Below are positions 9,178 to 19,194 of a DNA stretch of 64,000 nt, one piece after another. A program made the translations under genes and the position numbers. Source of the DNA: Vaginella massiliensis. GTDB taxonomy: Bacteria > Bacteroidota > Bacteroidia > Flavobacteriales > Weeksellaceae. Location of the stretch: the NCBI RefSeq assembly GCF_900089075.1, contig NZ_LT593747.1, positions 323,238 to 387,237 on the forward strand, written 5' to 3'. The notes under the pieces were generated by a model. It had not been told where the DNA came from and did no database searches. It worked only from the letters and a program-made list of their open reading frames with translations. Position 1 is the stretch's first letter, and each line of letters starts with the position of its first letter.

Positions 9178-9337
9178 AATTTTTATATTTTTAAGGTCAA
9201 GTGTGCAAAAAGTCTACCGTTATTGGGTTTTTTACGAAATCAGCAAAATAAGTGTTTATTTTTCTAAAATAATAAGCTCGAAATAGGGAGATGAATAGCG
9301 TTTTACAGTATATTAGCCCTAATGAAAAAAATACAAA

Positions 9338-12300
9338 ATGTCAGAAGTAGTTAACGATCAAAATAATACCAAGCAGATGCCTTTTCAACCGAAAATATAC
9401 CAACCCAAAAATAAAGTCAGGGTTGTGACTGCCGCGGCTTTGTTTGATGGTCACGATGCCGCTATTAATATCATGCGCCGCATCATTCAATCTACCGGAT
9501 GCGAAGTGATCCATTTGGGTCATGACAAATCAGTAGAAGACGTGGTGAACACAGCGATACAAGAAGATGCAAACGCAATTGCGATGACTTCTTATCAGGG
9601 TGGTCACAATGAATATTTTAAATATATGTACGATTTGCTTCAGGAAAAAGGAGCAGGACACATCAAAATTGTTGGTGGTGGAGGCGGAGTAATTCTTCCG
9701 ACCGAAATCAAAGAATTGATGGATTACGGAATTACCCGTATTTATTCGCCCGATGATGGCCGTGAAATGGGTTTACAAGGGATGATCAACGATATGGTCG
9801 AGAAATCCGATTTTCCAACAGGTAATTTAGAGTTGCCCGAAGGTAAAGATGTGTACCAATCGTTACGAGACAAAGATGTTACAACCATTTCGCGTTTAAT
9901 TTCTTTGGCAGAAAATAGAGAAGAAGACTTTCTGAAAGTTTTTGATTATGATAAAGTAACCGATAAATCGGCGCCAGTTCTCGGAATTACTGGAACTGGT
10001 GGAGCAGGAAAATCGTCGATGGTCGATGAAATTGTTCGCCGTTTTTTGATTGATTTTCCAGAAAAAACCATCGCTTTGGTTTCGGTAGATCCATCTAAAA
10101 AGAAAACAGGCGGTGCTTTATTGGGCGATCGTATTCGTATGAACTCGATCAATAATCCGCGTGTCTATATGCGTTCGTTGGCAACACGCCAATCCAATTT
10201 GGCTTTGTCTCGCTATGTAGAAGAAGCTTTGCAGGTTTTGAAAGCGGCTAATTTTGATTTGATCATTTTAGAAACTTCCGGAATCGGACAATCTGACACC
10301 GAAATTCTCGATCATTCAGATGCATCACTTTATATCATGACACCAGAATTTGGTGCGGCTACTCAATTAGAAAAAATTGATATGTTGGATTTTGCTAACA
10401 TTGTGGCCATCAATAAATTTGATAAAAGAGGCGCTTTAGATGCTATTCGCGATGTGAAAAAGCAATACCAACGCAACCATAATCTCTGGGATGTAAATCC
10501 GGATGAAATGCCTGTTTTTGGTACGATTGCTTCTCAATTCAACGATCCAGGAACCAATCAACTCTACAAAGCCATCATCGATAAAGTGGTAGAAAAAACG
10601 GGTGCAGATTTGACTTCATCGTTTGAAATTACAAAAGAAATGTCAGAAAAAATATTTGTTATTCCTCCGGCAAGAACACGCTATTTATCAGAGATTGCTG
10701 AGAATAATCGCGCTTACGATGCCAAAGCATCTGCACAAAAAGAAGTGGCACAAAAATTATACGGAATTTTCAAAACCATCGAAACTCTTTCGGGAAAAAT
10801 GCCGCAACTGACGCAACACGGAATTGAAATTATCGGAACCGAAAACGAAGAATTGTCAAAAGTTCTTTTGGCGGAATTCGATAAATTAAAACGAAATTTA
10901 GATCCTTTCAATTGGGAAGTGATCATTACTTGGGACGAAAAGGTAAATAAATACAAAAATCCAATTTATAGTTTCAAGGTTCGTGACAAAGAAATCAAAA
11001 TAAAAACCCATTCAGAATCCTTATCACACTTACAAATTCCAAAAGTAGCTTTACCAAAATATGAAGCTTGGGGCGATTTGTTGCGTTGGGTTTTGCAAGA
11101 AAATGTACCAGGAGAATTTCCGTTCACTTCGGGCTTATATCCATTCAAACGCGAAGGAGAAGATCCTACCCGAATGTTTGCTGGTGAAGGAGGACCAGAG
11201 CGTACAAACCGTCGTTTCCACTATGTTTCGAAAGGAATGCCTGCCAAAAGATTGTCAACGGCGTTTGATTCGGTAACACTTTATGGAAATGATCCAGGGC
11301 ACCGACCAGATATTTACGGAAAAATCGGAAATGCTGGTGTGTCCATTTGTTGTTTGGATGATGCTAAAAAATTATATTCTGGTTTTGATTTGTCGCATCC
11401 GATGACGTCGGTTTCAATGACCATCAACGGACCAGCACCGATGTTGTTAGGCTTTTTTATGAATGCAGCCATCGATCAGAATTGCGAAAAATACATCAAA
11501 GAAAATGAATTAGAAGCTGAAGTAGAAGCCAAAATAAAAGCGATTTACGAAGATAAAGGCTTTGAAAGACCAAGATACAATGGCGACTTACCAGAAGGCA
11601 ATGATGGTTTAGGACTGATGTTGTTGGGCGTAACCGGTGATCAAGTTTTGCCAAAAGAAGTGTACGAAGAAATCAAAAAACATACTTTGGCGCAAGTGCG
11701 CGGAACCGTTCAGGCAGATATCCTAAAAGAAGATCAGGCGCAAAATACCTGTATTTTCTCTACCGAATTTGCTTTGCGTTTGATGGGCGATGTGCAAGAA
11801 TATTTTATCGATCATAATGTTCGAAACTTTTATTCCGTATCTATTTCGGGTTACCACATTGCCGAAGCTGGGGCAAATCCGGTGACGCAATTGGCCTTTA
11901 CATTGGCAAACGGCTTTACGTATGTAGAATATTATTTGTCGAGAGGAATGGATATCAATGCATTTGGACCAAACTTATCGTTCTTCTTTTCTAACGGAAT
12001 CGATCCGGAATATTCGGTGATCGGACGAGTAGCAAGAAGAATTTGGGCGAAAGCATTGAAACAAAAATACGGCGCAAACGAAAGAGCACAAATGTTGAAA
12101 TATCATATCCAAACATCTGGTCGATCGTTACATGCACAAGAAATTGATTTTAATGATATTCGAACAACTTTGCAAGCGCTTTATGCGATTTACGACAACT
12201 GTAACTCATTACATACCAACGCATACGATGAAGCGATTACGACGCCAACAGAAGAATCGGTACGTAGAGCGATGGCCATTCAGTTGATTATCAATAAAGA

Positions 12301-12799
12301 ATTAGGATTAGCGAAAAACGAAAATCCAATACAAGGTTCGTTTATTATCGAAGAATTGACCGATTTGGTAGAAGAAGCCGTTTTAGCCGAATTTGATCGA
12401 ATTACGGAGCGTGGAGGCGTTTTAGGTGCAATGGAAACCATGTATCAACGTTCGAAAATTCAAGAAGAATCGTTGTATTACGAAACCTTAAAACACAACG
12501 GAGATTATCCTATTATTGGTGTGAATACGTTCTTGAGTTCGACTGGTTCGAAGACTGTTATTCCGGCAGAAGTGATTCGGGCAACCGAGGAAGAAAAGCA
12601 ATTCCAGATTCAGACCAAAGAAAACCTAAACAAACGCCAAGCAGAAGCGGTAGAAAAAGCATTAGAAGCAGTGCAAACAGCAGCAATCAACAACAAAAAT
12701 ATTTTCGAAGTTTTGATGGAAGCCACAAAAGTTTGTTCGCTCGGGCAGATTACATCCGCATTATTCGAGGTGGGAGGACAGTATCGACGAAATATGTAA
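9338..12799 (+). CDS. icmF: Fused B12-dependent isobutyryl-CoA mutase with GTPase (IcmF type)
   Basis: A 1153-residue single-chain acyl-CoA mutase. Order of domains: B12-binding domain (about 25-160, [13 protein letters not shown] with the cobalt-ligand His, then VGGGGGVI), MeaB-like G-protein (about 205-430, Walker [18 protein letters not shown] for guanine) and the TIM-barrel mutase domain (about 550-1130). The order B12-GTPase-mutase defines IcmF; methylmalonyl-CoA mutase has the reverse layout and no GTPase. Substrate loop [21 protein letters not shown] is the IcmF form, not the RPWTIRQYAG form of methylmalonyl-CoA mutase. It interconverts isobutyryl- and n-butyryl-CoA, and related enzymes act on isovaleryl/pivalyl-CoA. 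The G-domain loads cofactor and protects the mutase. It is followed by a strong terminator. Confidence 0.92.
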   Translation: MSEVVNDQNNTKQMPFQPKIYQPKNKVRVVTAAALFDGHDAAINIMRRIIQSTGCEVIHLGHDKSVEDVVNTAIQEDANAIAMTSYQGGHNEYFKYMYDLLQEKGAGHIKIVGGGGGVILPTEIKELMDYGITRIYSPDDGREMGLQGMINDMVEKSDFPTGNLELPEGKDVYQSLRDKDVTTISRLISLAENREEDFLKVFDYDKVTDKSAPVLGITGTGGAGKSSMVDEIVRRFLIDFPEKTIALVSVDPSKKKTGGALLGDRIRMNSINNPRVYMRSLATRQSNLALSRYVEEALQVLKAANFDLIILETSGIGQSDTEILDHSDASLYIMTPEFGAATQLEKIDMLDFANIVAINKFDKRGALDAIRDVKKQYQRNHNLWDVNPDEMPVFGTIASQFNDPGTNQLYKAIIDKVVEKTGADLTSSFEITKEMSEKIFVIPPARTRYLSEIAENNRAYDAKASAQKEVAQKLYGIFKTIETLSGKMPQLTQHGIEIIGTENEELSKVLLAEFDKLKRNLDPFNWEVIITWDEKVNKYKNPIYSFKVRDKEIKIKTHSESLSHLQIPKVALPKYEAWGDLLRWVLQENVPGEFPFTSGLYPFKREGEDPTRMFAGEGGPERTNRRFHYVSKGMPAKRLSTAFDSVTLYGNDPGHRPDIYGKIGNAGVSICCLDDAKKLYSGFDLSHPMTSVSMTINGPAPMLLGFFMNAAIDQNCEKYIKENELEAEVEAKIKAIYEDKGFERPRYNGDLPEGNDGLGLMLLGVTGDQVLPKEVYEEIKKHTLAQVRGTVQADILKEDQAQNTCIFSTEFALRLMGDVQEYFIDHNVRNFYSVSISGYHIAEAGANPVTQLAFTLANGFTYVEYYLSRGMDINAFGPNLSFFFSNGIDPEYSVIGRVARRIWAKALKQKYGANERAQMLKYHIQTSGRSLHAQEIDFNDIRTTLQALYAIYDNCNSLHTNAYDEAITTPTEESVRRAMAIQLIINKELGLAKNENPIQGSFIIEELTDLVEEAVLAEFDRITERGGVLGAMETMYQRSKIQEESLYYETLKHNGDYPIIGVNTFLSSTGSKTVIPAEVIRATEEEKQFQIQTKENLNKRQAEAVEKALEAVQTAAINNKNIFEVLMEATKVCSLGQITSALFEVGGQYRRNM

Positions 12800-12826
12800 A
12801 ACGAACATTTCTAAAAATAAACGTTG

Positions 12827-12857
12827 AAAACCGAAGCTATTGTTTCGGTTTTTTTTT
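12827..12857 (+). terminator. Terminator of icmF
   Basis: AAAACCGAA / TTCGGTTTT stem with an 8-base loop and a run of T residues, 28 bases after the icmF stop. The remaining 150 bases before miaA are A+T-rich and show no gene. Confidence 0.85.
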
Positions 12858-13009
12858 GATTTTTACCTAATATATTCTGTTCCAGTTTTTTGTTGAATGA
12901 TTTTTATACCTAATAAAAAAAACAAGAAGTAAACAAACATTATAATTCCTAGGCTAGTAATTTTTAAATTCAAGTTTAGAGCTTAACTTGCAACGTATTT
13001 GAAATCTCA

Positions 13010-13930
13010 ATGGAATCATCACAAACAAAATACCTCATTAGTATCGTTGGTCCTACGGCAATAGGCAAAACAAACCTTTGCATAGCTTTGGCAAAGCGAT
13101 TTGATGCTGAAATTTTTTCTAACGATTCTCGCCAATTTTATCATGAAATGAAAATAGGAACGGCTGTTCCGACAAAAGAAGAGTTGAAAGCTGTAAAGCA
13201 TCATTTTATACAACACACTTCCATTCATGACACCTATACGGTTGGAGATTTTGAACGCGACGCACTTCAAAAATTAGAACAATATTTTAGGAAGAAAACC
13301 ATCGCTTTTTTGGTTGGAGGATCAGGATTATTCGAACGTGCCTTGACCGAAGGTTTAGATCATTTCCCAACTATTGATGCTGCGATTCGCACAACCCTGA
13401 ACAAAGAATTCGAAGATTTAGGAATCGAGCCTTTGCAGCAAGAACTAGCCGAAAAAGATCCAGAATACTACGAGCAAGTCGATTTGCACAATGGAAAACG
13501 CGTCATTCGAGCTTTAGAAATCATACGCGGAACTGGCGAGAAATTCTCATCCTTCAGAACACAAACCAAAGCGAATCGATCTTTCGAAATCATCAAAATA
13601 GGATTAGAATTGCCCCGAGAAGAGTTGTATCAACGCATCAATCTTCGAGTAGATCAAATGATGGATGAAGGACTTTTGGAAGAGGCTAAATCATTGTACC
13701 CTTTGCGCCATCTGAATGCTTTACAAACGGTAGGTTACCGTGAGTTGTTCGACTATTTTGATGGGAAAATCGATTTGGAATTGGCGATAGAAGAAATCAA
13801 AAAGAATACTCGACGATTTGCAAAAAGACAGATGACTTGGTTCAAAAAGGATGAAGCTGTACAGTGGTTTTCGCCAAAAGACTTTGATTCGATTTTAGCT
13901 TATATCCAAAAACAAATTCATATCCGATAG
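13010..13930 (+). CDS. miaA: tRNA dimethylallyltransferase
   Basis: Adds the dimethylallyl group to A37 of tRNAs reading codons that start with U. The P-loop GPTAIGKTNLC lies at residues about 13-23. The substrate motif is SNDSRQFYHEMKIGTA, where the more usual form is SADSRQVY. LVGGSGLFERAL, the RVIRALEII tRNA-contact stretch and the C-terminal QTVGYRELFDYFDG plus FAKRQMTWFKKD are all present. The length of 306 is standard. It starts with ATG after a 210-base intergenic gap. Confidence 0.95.
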   Translation: MESSQTKYLISIVGPTAIGKTNLCIALAKRFDAEIFSNDSRQFYHEMKIGTAVPTKEELKAVKHHFIQHTSIHDTYTVGDFERDALQKLEQYFRKKTIAFLVGGSGLFERALTEGLDHFPTIDAAIRTTLNKEFEDLGIEPLQQELAEKDPEYYEQVDLHNGKRVIRALEIIRGTGEKFSSFRTQTKANRSFEIIKIGLELPREELYQRINLRVDQMMDEGLLEEAKSLYPLRHLNALQTVGYRELFDYFDGKIDLELAIEEIKKNTRRFAKRQMTWFKKDEAVQWFSPKDFDSILAYIQKQIHIR

Positions 13931-13932
13931 AA

Positions 13933-13953
13933 AAATTTGTCAATTACAAATTT
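13933..13953. other. Perfect 8-bp inverted repeat between miaA and the M28 peptidase gene
   Basis: AAATTTGT, five bases, ACAAATTT. It lies 3 bases after the miaA stop and 31 bases before the next ATG. The T-run is poor, so it could be a weak terminator or a protein-binding site. Confidence 0.35.
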
Positions 13954-13983
13954 CTACATATTTTTAAAAAAAAAAATTAAAAC

Positions 13984-15531
13984 ATGAGTTTAAAAAATCA
14001 TTTTCAAACCACAATTTTGGTTTGTGCTACGGCTTTCGTTACTGCACAAACACCTGATGCACAGCAAAAATTTATCGAAAACATACAACAAGAAGTCTAT
14101 ACTTCTACCCATCTAGAGCAGATGGCTTTTGAATTATTAGACGGTATTGGACCGCGATTGGTCGGAAGTCCACAAATGGAAAAAGCCAACGATTGGGCAA
14201 TGGCAAAGTTCAAAGAATGGGGAGTTCGAGGCGAACGACACAACTATGGGCAATGGCGGGCGTGGGAGCGAGGTACCTCATCGGTTACCATGACCTATCC
14301 TCGAGTATTGTCGCTCAACGCAACCCAGTTAGCTTGGAGTCCGGCAACCAAAAAACCAGTAGAAGCAGAGGTTATCATTTTACCAAAAAATGCAAACGAT
14401 TTTGAAGCTTGGACCAATCAGGTAAAAGGCAAAATTGTTTTATTATCACCCTATCTTCCATCTGGTAGACCAGACTATCAGTTGAAAGAATTTGCAACGC
14501 CAGAGACCTATGAGCGTTTGACGAATGAAGCGAAAGAGGCAAAAAAAAGGCACGATGATTATTTGAAAGCAATTGGATACAACCAAGCTCAATTGGCAGA
14601 ATTTTTAGAATCGAAAGGTGCTGTTGGAATAGCGATTTCTAATTGGTCGGGTATAATGGGAGCCAACAGAATTTTTGATGCCAAAACAAAGAAAATCCCA
14701 ATGATTGATATCGAATTCGAAAATTACAGCATGCTGTATCGATTGGCTTCGAACAACAAAAAAACAAAAATAAAACTAGACGTTCAGTCGAAAGATTTGG
14801 GCGTAGCCAAAACCTTCAATACGCTTGGATATATTGAGGGTAAAGAAAAACCCCAAGAATATGTGATTCTATCGGCACATTTTGATTCTTGGGACGGAGC
14901 ACAAGGAGCAACCGACAACGGAACTGGCGTAATCACCATGATGGAAGTAGCTCGATTGATCAAAAAATATTATCCCAACAACAAACGAACCATCATTGTT
15001 GGCCTGTGGGGATCAGAAGAGCAAGGCTTGAACGGTTCTCGAGCTTTCGTGAAAGATCATCCAGAAATTGTGAAAAACACTCAAATAGTTTTCAATCAAG
15101 ATAATGGAACAGGTAGAGTAGTCAATATCAGTGGACAAGGATTTGTAAATGCCTACGAATATTGGTCTCGATGGTTGAATGCTGTACCCAAAGAAGTGAG
15201 CAAACACATCGAAACAAATTTCCCTGGCATGCCGAGTGGAGGAGGTTCTGATCACTCATCTTTTGTCTCTGCGGGCGTTCCAGCCTTTATGTTGAGCTCG
15301 CTCAATTGGGGATATTTTGGCTATACTTGGCATACCAACAAAGATACTTACGATAAAATCGTTTTTGATGAGGTTCGCAACAATGTGGTATTGATTGCAA
15401 GCCTTGCTTATTTGGCGTCTGAAGAAGAAGGTTTAATCGATCGAGAAAAACGTGTCTTGCCAGTTGTCGACGGAAAAGTTGCGACTTGGCCAGAAGTGAA
15501 AGAACCCAATCGAAAAGGTCGTTTGGATTAA
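13984..15531 (+). CDS. Secreted M28-family zinc aminopeptidase (carboxypeptidase Q-like)
   Basis: A 515-residue exported metallopeptidase with signal peptide MSLKNHFQTTILVCATAFVTAQ. M28 metal-site motifs appear in order: SAHFDSWDGAQGATDNGTG (His and bridging Asp), GLWGSEEQGLNGSRAF (catalytic Glu pair), FNQDNGTG (Asp), SGGGSDHSSFVSAGVPAF, and YTWHTNKDTYDKI (last His). The insert between the signal peptide and the catalytic domain (about 110-270) resembles a PA-domain-like lid. It probably trims peptides in the periplasm or outside the cell. It follows miaA with a 53-base gap. Confidence 0.88.
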   Translation: MSLKNHFQTTILVCATAFVTAQTPDAQQKFIENIQQEVYTSTHLEQMAFELLDGIGPRLVGSPQMEKANDWAMAKFKEWGVRGERHNYGQWRAWERGTSSVTMTYPRVLSLNATQLAWSPATKKPVEAEVIILPKNANDFEAWTNQVKGKIVLLSPYLPSGRPDYQLKEFATPETYERLTNEAKEAKKRHDDYLKAIGYNQAQLAEFLESKGAVGIAISNWSGIMGANRIFDAKTKKIPMIDIEFENYSMLYRLASNNKKTKIKLDVQSKDLGVAKTFNTLGYIEGKEKPQEYVILSAHFDSWDGAQGATDNGTGVITMMEVARLIKKYYPNNKRTIIVGLWGSEEQGLNGSRAFVKDHPEIVKNTQIVFNQDNGTGRVVNISGQGFVNAYEYWSRWLNAVPKEVSKHIETNFPGMPSGGGSDHSSFVSAGVPAFMLSSLNWGYFGYTWHTNKDTYDKIVFDEVRNNVVLIASLAYLASEEEGLIDREKRVLPVVDGKVATWPEVKEPNRKGRLD

Positions 15532-15633
15532 TTCTTAGAACTTTAACAAATATTTAAAGCCTTGAAACCAGGTTTGGAATACATTTCTCTATACGATTAT
15601 TGAGTATTTATTAATCTTAAAAATCATTCGGTG

Positions 15634-16398
15634 ATGGTCGAAAAATTCAGAAAATTACATCAACAAGATAACCCACTTTTTATTGCCAATGTATGGGATG
15701 CTATAAGTGCCAAAGGCGCAGAGGAGGCAGGTTTTAGAGCTATCGGAACTTCGAGTCATGCAATTGCCAATGTTTTGGGCTACGAAGATGGCGAAAATAT
15801 GTCTTTCTACGAAATGTTGTATATGATCGAGCGTATTGCCGCTTCTACAGACTTGTTGCTAAGTGCCGATATCGAAACTGGATTTACCAATGATCTTACG
15901 ACACTCGCCGAAAACGTAGAAAAGCTGGTCGACGTAGGAGTAGTCGGAATAAACTTGGAAGACGGTAATATCGAATCTGCTGAACGCAAGTTGGATGATA
16001 TGCAAGTTTTAGCGAATAAAATCAGCGCCATCAAAACTCACCTGAAATCCAAAGGGAAAGATATCTTCATCAACGCCCGCACCGATACCTATGTTACCGA
16101 ACATCCCCAAGCACTCGAAGAAACATTGGTGAGAGTGAAGGTGTATGAAGAAGCAGGTGCCGACGGAATTTTTGTTCCGCTAATCAACACAGAAGAAGAT
16201 ATCAAAAAAGTAGTGGCAGCCAGCGCTTTGCCTTTGAATACCTTTGTTACCATTAAATCGTTGGATTATGCAGCACAAAAAGAATTAGACGTGAAACGAA
16301 TCAGTAGTGGTAACGCAGTTCATGCAAAGGTTTCCGACTTTACTAAATATTTTTACAAACATTTGAATGATTCCAAATCATTTTATTTCTTGTTTTAA
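15634..16398 (+). CDS. Isocitrate lyase / PEP mutase superfamily protein
   Basis: A TIM-barrel enzyme of about 254 residues. Signatures: FIANVWDAISAKGAEEAGFRAIGTSS, SADIETGFTNDLTTLAENVEKLVDVGVVGINLED (metal-binding acid patch) and IFINARTDTYV. This subfamily (PEPM-like carboxyvinyl/oxaloacetate-decarboxylase group) breaks or rearranges C-C or P-C bonds in oxoacids; which one cannot be told. A GTG three bases upstream is in frame, but the ATG at 15634 is the likely start. It ends before a hairpin shared with the convergent gene. Confidence 0.85.
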   Translation: MVEKFRKLHQQDNPLFIANVWDAISAKGAEEAGFRAIGTSSHAIANVLGYEDGENMSFYEMLYMIERIAASTDLLLSADIETGFTNDLTTLAENVEKLVDVGVVGINLEDGNIESAERKLDDMQVLANKISAIKTHLKSKGKDIFINARTDTYVTEHPQALEETLVRVKVYEEAGADGIFVPLINTEEDIKKVVAASALPLNTFVTIKSLDYAAQKELDVKRISSGNAVHAKVSDFTKYFYKHLNDSKSFYFLF

Positions 16399-16402
16399 AT
16401 AT

Positions 16403-16433
16403 AAAAAAGCGACCGAAAGGTCGTTTTTTTTTT
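16403..16433. terminator. Bidirectional terminator
   Basis: AAAAAAGCGACC-GAAA-GGTCGTTTTTTT: a GC-rich stem with a GAAA tetraloop, with A-run and T-run on the two sides, between genes that converge at 16398 and 16432. Confidence 0.9.
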
Positions 16434-17460
16434 ATAATAAAATTTTTCCCACATTTCCTTTCGGACCAACCAAAAGAATATATTTTTTGTCGGGCGATAC
16501 TTTGCAAGTATTGTAAGCATCTTTGGTCAGGTATTTCCAATTGATACCATTGTCCGAAGTGTATTGTACACCTCCTGGTCCGCACACCGCAAATGTATCT
16601 TTGTTCACGATACTCACACTCGACAAATAGCCTTTGGGTATCGAATACATATTAGTGAATACTACTTTGTTATTTTCAATTTTGAATTTATAAAAGTTAT
16701 TATCGTCTGCATTAGGCTTGGTATAATCTCCACCCACAAGAATTCCGAAATTCAATGTTGGGTTGTAATCCATGCCATAAATACCAGAAGTAGGACTGTT
16801 GGTTTTGTCTAACTGATACCCTTGGACTTCCTTTTTGGTATAGCGATAGAGTAGGGATGCTGCACCGCCAGAAACCAATAAAATCTGATGCTCATCGGCA
16901 TACAAATTGCTTCCACTTGCTGCAAAAAAAGCTTCTTTTGGATTGGCCAATCGTAGGTATTGATTGTTCAATTTCTTCAAGATTGTCCATTCTTTGGTAT
17001 TCGATGCATTGGCGTGGACAATAAAAGGCATTTTGCCATCGAGTGGATCTCCCACAACAAAGACATCTTTTGATTTTGGATGATAATACATGGCATCTAA
17101 AAATATACCTTTGGTCGAATTCTCGTAAACGGTTGTCCATGTTTTTCCACCATTTTTCGACTCTACAATATAAGCAGGCGAATCGATTGCCATGGCCAAA
17201 TAATGTTGGGCTTGCAGTACTTCTATGTCTCTAAAATCGTGCTTAGTTTCGAGATGATGAACGCTCAACCATTCGATTGTTTTTCCTGCGTCATTCGATT
17301 TTCCAATGGTGTTGTTGGTGCCAGAAAATACAAAGGTATTGGCAGATTCGAAACTGATTCCTCTGAAACTTTCGGTGTTTTGGATAGGAAACTTTTCGTA
17401 AATTTGGGCTTGAAGCGCAGAAGTGATTATACAAAAAAAACTTATTTTTAGGATGTTCAT
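16432..17460 (-). CDS. Secreted beta-propeller protein (Ycf48/BNR-like repeats)
   Basis: A protein of about 342 residues with a signal peptide (MNILKISFFCIITSALQAQ). The start is set at the ATG at 17460 because the upstream in-frame extension would precede the signal peptide. Repeated sequence of the form S-x-D-x-G-x-T-W (SNDAGKTIEWLSV, SKNGGKTWTTV, TSDNGINWKYL) is the Asp-box/BNR pattern of beta-propellers, as in Ycf48-like assembly factors and sortilin-type domains. Bacteroidota homologues are often labelled oxidoreductase without proof. It is probably a periplasmic binding or scaffold protein. Confidence 0.65.
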   Translation of the reverse strand: MNILKISFFCIITSALQAQIYEKFPIQNTESFRGISFESANTFVFSGTNNTIGKSNDAGKTIEWLSVHHLETKHDFRDIEVLQAQHYLAMAIDSPAYIVESKNGGKTWTTVYENSTKGIFLDAMYYHPKSKDVFVVGDPLDGKMPFIVHANASNTKEWTILKKLNNQYLRLANPKEAFFAASGSNLYADEHQILLVSGGAASLLYRYTKKEVQGYQLDKTNSPTSGIYGMDYNPTLNFGILVGGDYTKPNADDNNFYKFKIENNKVVFTNMYSIPKGYLSSVSIVNKDTFAVCGPGGVQYTSDNGINWKYLTKDAYNTCKVSPDKKYILLVGPKGNVGKILL

Positions 17461-17519
17461 CGTGCTATTTTTTAGATGCAAGTTAGGCGTTAAATCTTTA
17501 TTTAAAACTGAAAAAACAA

Positions 17520-18590
17520 TTAGGATGGAACTGTTTTGGATGCCAAATGTTGCTTATACTTTTTCTTGATCCATCGGTTAATCGGTTTTTCGAAATATTC
17601 GAAAGTAATAAAACTCAAAAACAACGAAACCAAAAAATAGATTCCAATCTTCACAAAATCGTTGACATTTACCAGCCAAAGGTTACCGTATTTGATGACA
17701 ATCATGTGAATCATATAGAATCCGAAACTTATTTCGCCCAAATAGATCAGCCAGCGATGGTTGAGTATCCTCGAAATGAAGCCTTTTTCGATCGAAAACG
17801 TAACGATGATGAGCGACATGGGCAACCAATAATAAATGCCGTATCGGAAAACGCGATTCACATCTTGGTGAAAAATAAAGAACAGCAAAAGTACAAGAAA
17901 AGCGCAAGCCTCGATCAGGCTTCCGACCGTAAAATTAACATTTTTCAGAGCGTAAGAAAACCTTCGGTATTCGTTGTACAAAATAATTCCCAACAAAAAA
18001 TCAAGACTTCTCACCAGCGGATTGATGTAATAAATTCCTTTTTCAAAATCAATATCAACATAAGGTGCCGAAAAGATAATGACCGGAATTGCAGCCAGCG
18101 GAATGTAACGGGTAAATTTGTAGCGATAGAGCATCATCACCAAAAAAGGAAAGAGGATGTAAAAGAAAAACTCGGTAGAAATACTCCAAGAAGGATTGTT
18201 GATAGAAAAGTAAATTTCTTGAATCGGAACGTAGGCTTGTAGCAAGAAAAGGTTGAGTAATGCAGCCAAGGGATTCCATAAATCTTGAAAAATAACATAC
18301 GGAATCATGAGGGCAAAGGTGAGCAAATGCAAAGGGTAAATTCTTGCAACTCGATTGATATAAAAATTTTTTAGACTGAATTCGTGCGGTTTGTTGATTT
18401 TATTCTGATAATTCAACGCCAAAACAAAACCACTCAAAATAAAGAAAAATCCTACTCCCAAATACCCTTCGAAGAAGACTACATTTTTCAGCCAATTGTA
18501 CCAGTGCAAATCGGTTTTTACAAAAGTCAAATGACTGAGAAACACAGCAAATGCAAAGAAAAAGCGTAGCGAGGTTAAAGAATTAATCAT
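17520..18590 (-). CDS. Acyltransferase family 3 membrane protein (OafA/YrhL-like)
   Basis: A 356-residue integral membrane protein with about ten hydrophobic segments. The N-terminal INSLTSLRFFFAFAVFLSHL gives the conserved R-F-x8-H pattern of acyltransferase-3 enzymes, with GYLGVGFFFILSGFVLAL next. SWSISTEFFFYILFPF is the second conserved block. These enzymes O-acylate sugars of exported glycans. The partner glycan is unknown because no glycan cluster surrounds it. It overlaps the yigZ-type gene by 8 bases and is the last gene of the minus-strand block beginning upstream. Confidence 0.85.
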   Translation of the reverse strand: MINSLTSLRFFFAFAVFLSHLTFVKTDLHWYNWLKNVVFFEGYLGVGFFFILSGFVLALNYQNKINKPHEFSLKNFYINRVARIYPLHLLTFALMIPYVIFQDLWNPLAALLNLFLLQAYVPIQEIYFSINNPSWSISTEFFFYILFPFLVMMLYRYKFTRYIPLAAIPVIIFSAPYVDIDFEKGIYYINPLVRSLDFLLGIILYNEYRRFSYALKNVNFTVGSLIEACAFLVLLLFFIFHQDVNRVFRYGIYYWLPMSLIIVTFSIEKGFISRILNHRWLIYLGEISFGFYMIHMIVIKYGNLWLVNVNDFVKIGIYFLVSLFLSFITFEYFEKPINRWIKKKYKQHLASKTVPS

Positions 18591-19194
18591 CGAGTTCGGT
18601 AAACTTTAATTGATACATCTCATCAAATTGGTTTTTGAATTCTTCCATCAAACTTGCTCGTACTTCCACTGTAAATCGACACTTTTCGGTAAATTCTCGG
18701 TTGATAATTTCACCTTTTACACGTTCGATGTTTCGCTCTACAATGCCTTGTTGATCGTAATTGAATTCTAATATAGCACTTTTTGTGAGATATCGGGTAA
18801 TAATTTGTGCGTTTTCTATTGCCAACTGCGCAGCATATTTATAAGCTTTTACCAATCCTGGAACGCCCAATTTGGTTCCTCCAAAATAGCGAACAGAAAC
18901 CACCAAAATATTGGTAAGCTCGGCCGATAATAATTGATTGTAGATGGGCAATCCGGCAGATCCGCTGGGTTCGCCATCATCATTGGCACGATAATTTTTC
19001 CGGTCTATGCCCAAGATATACGCATAACAATGATGGGTAGCATCGGGCCAACGTTCGTACAAATAGTCCAATTTTTGTTTAACTTCTTCTTCATTTCGAA
19101 CGTAGAAGGCATAATTGATGAATTTACTTCCCAATTCTTTAAAAACGACTTCTTCTACGTCTTTTTCTATCGTTAGATACGCATCATCTCTCAT
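18583..19194 (-). CDS. YigZ/IMPACT family protein
   Basis: A 203-residue cytoplasmic protein of the UPF0029/IMPACT family. The N-terminal domain has THHCYAYILG, DDGEPSGSAGLPI and VSVRYFGGTKLGVPGLVKAYK, the family signature. The C-terminal DUF1949-like ferredoxin fold runs from about 140. Homologues have been linked to ribosome or translation regulation, without a settled activity. It overlaps ribD by 11 bases upstream and the acyltransferase gene by 8 bases downstream, so the three are translated from one message. Confidence 0.9.
   Translation of the reverse strand: MRDDAYLTIEKDVEEVVFKELGSKFINYAFYVRNEEEVKQKLDYLYERWPDATHHCYAYILGIDRKNYRANDDGEPSGSAGLPIYNQLLSAELTNILVVSVRYFGGTKLGVPGLVKAYKYAAQLAIENAQIITRYLTKSAILEFNYDQQGIVERNIERVKGEIINREFTEKCRFTVEVRASLMEEFKNQFDEMYQLKFTELDD

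Noticed and set aside
17547-18242. 231-codon plus-strand open frame opposite the acyltransferase gene
   Set aside because: Antisense shadow; the composition (Gln/Asn/Lys-rich) reflects the complement of membrane-protein codons, while the opposite strand shows clear acyltransferase-3 motifs.
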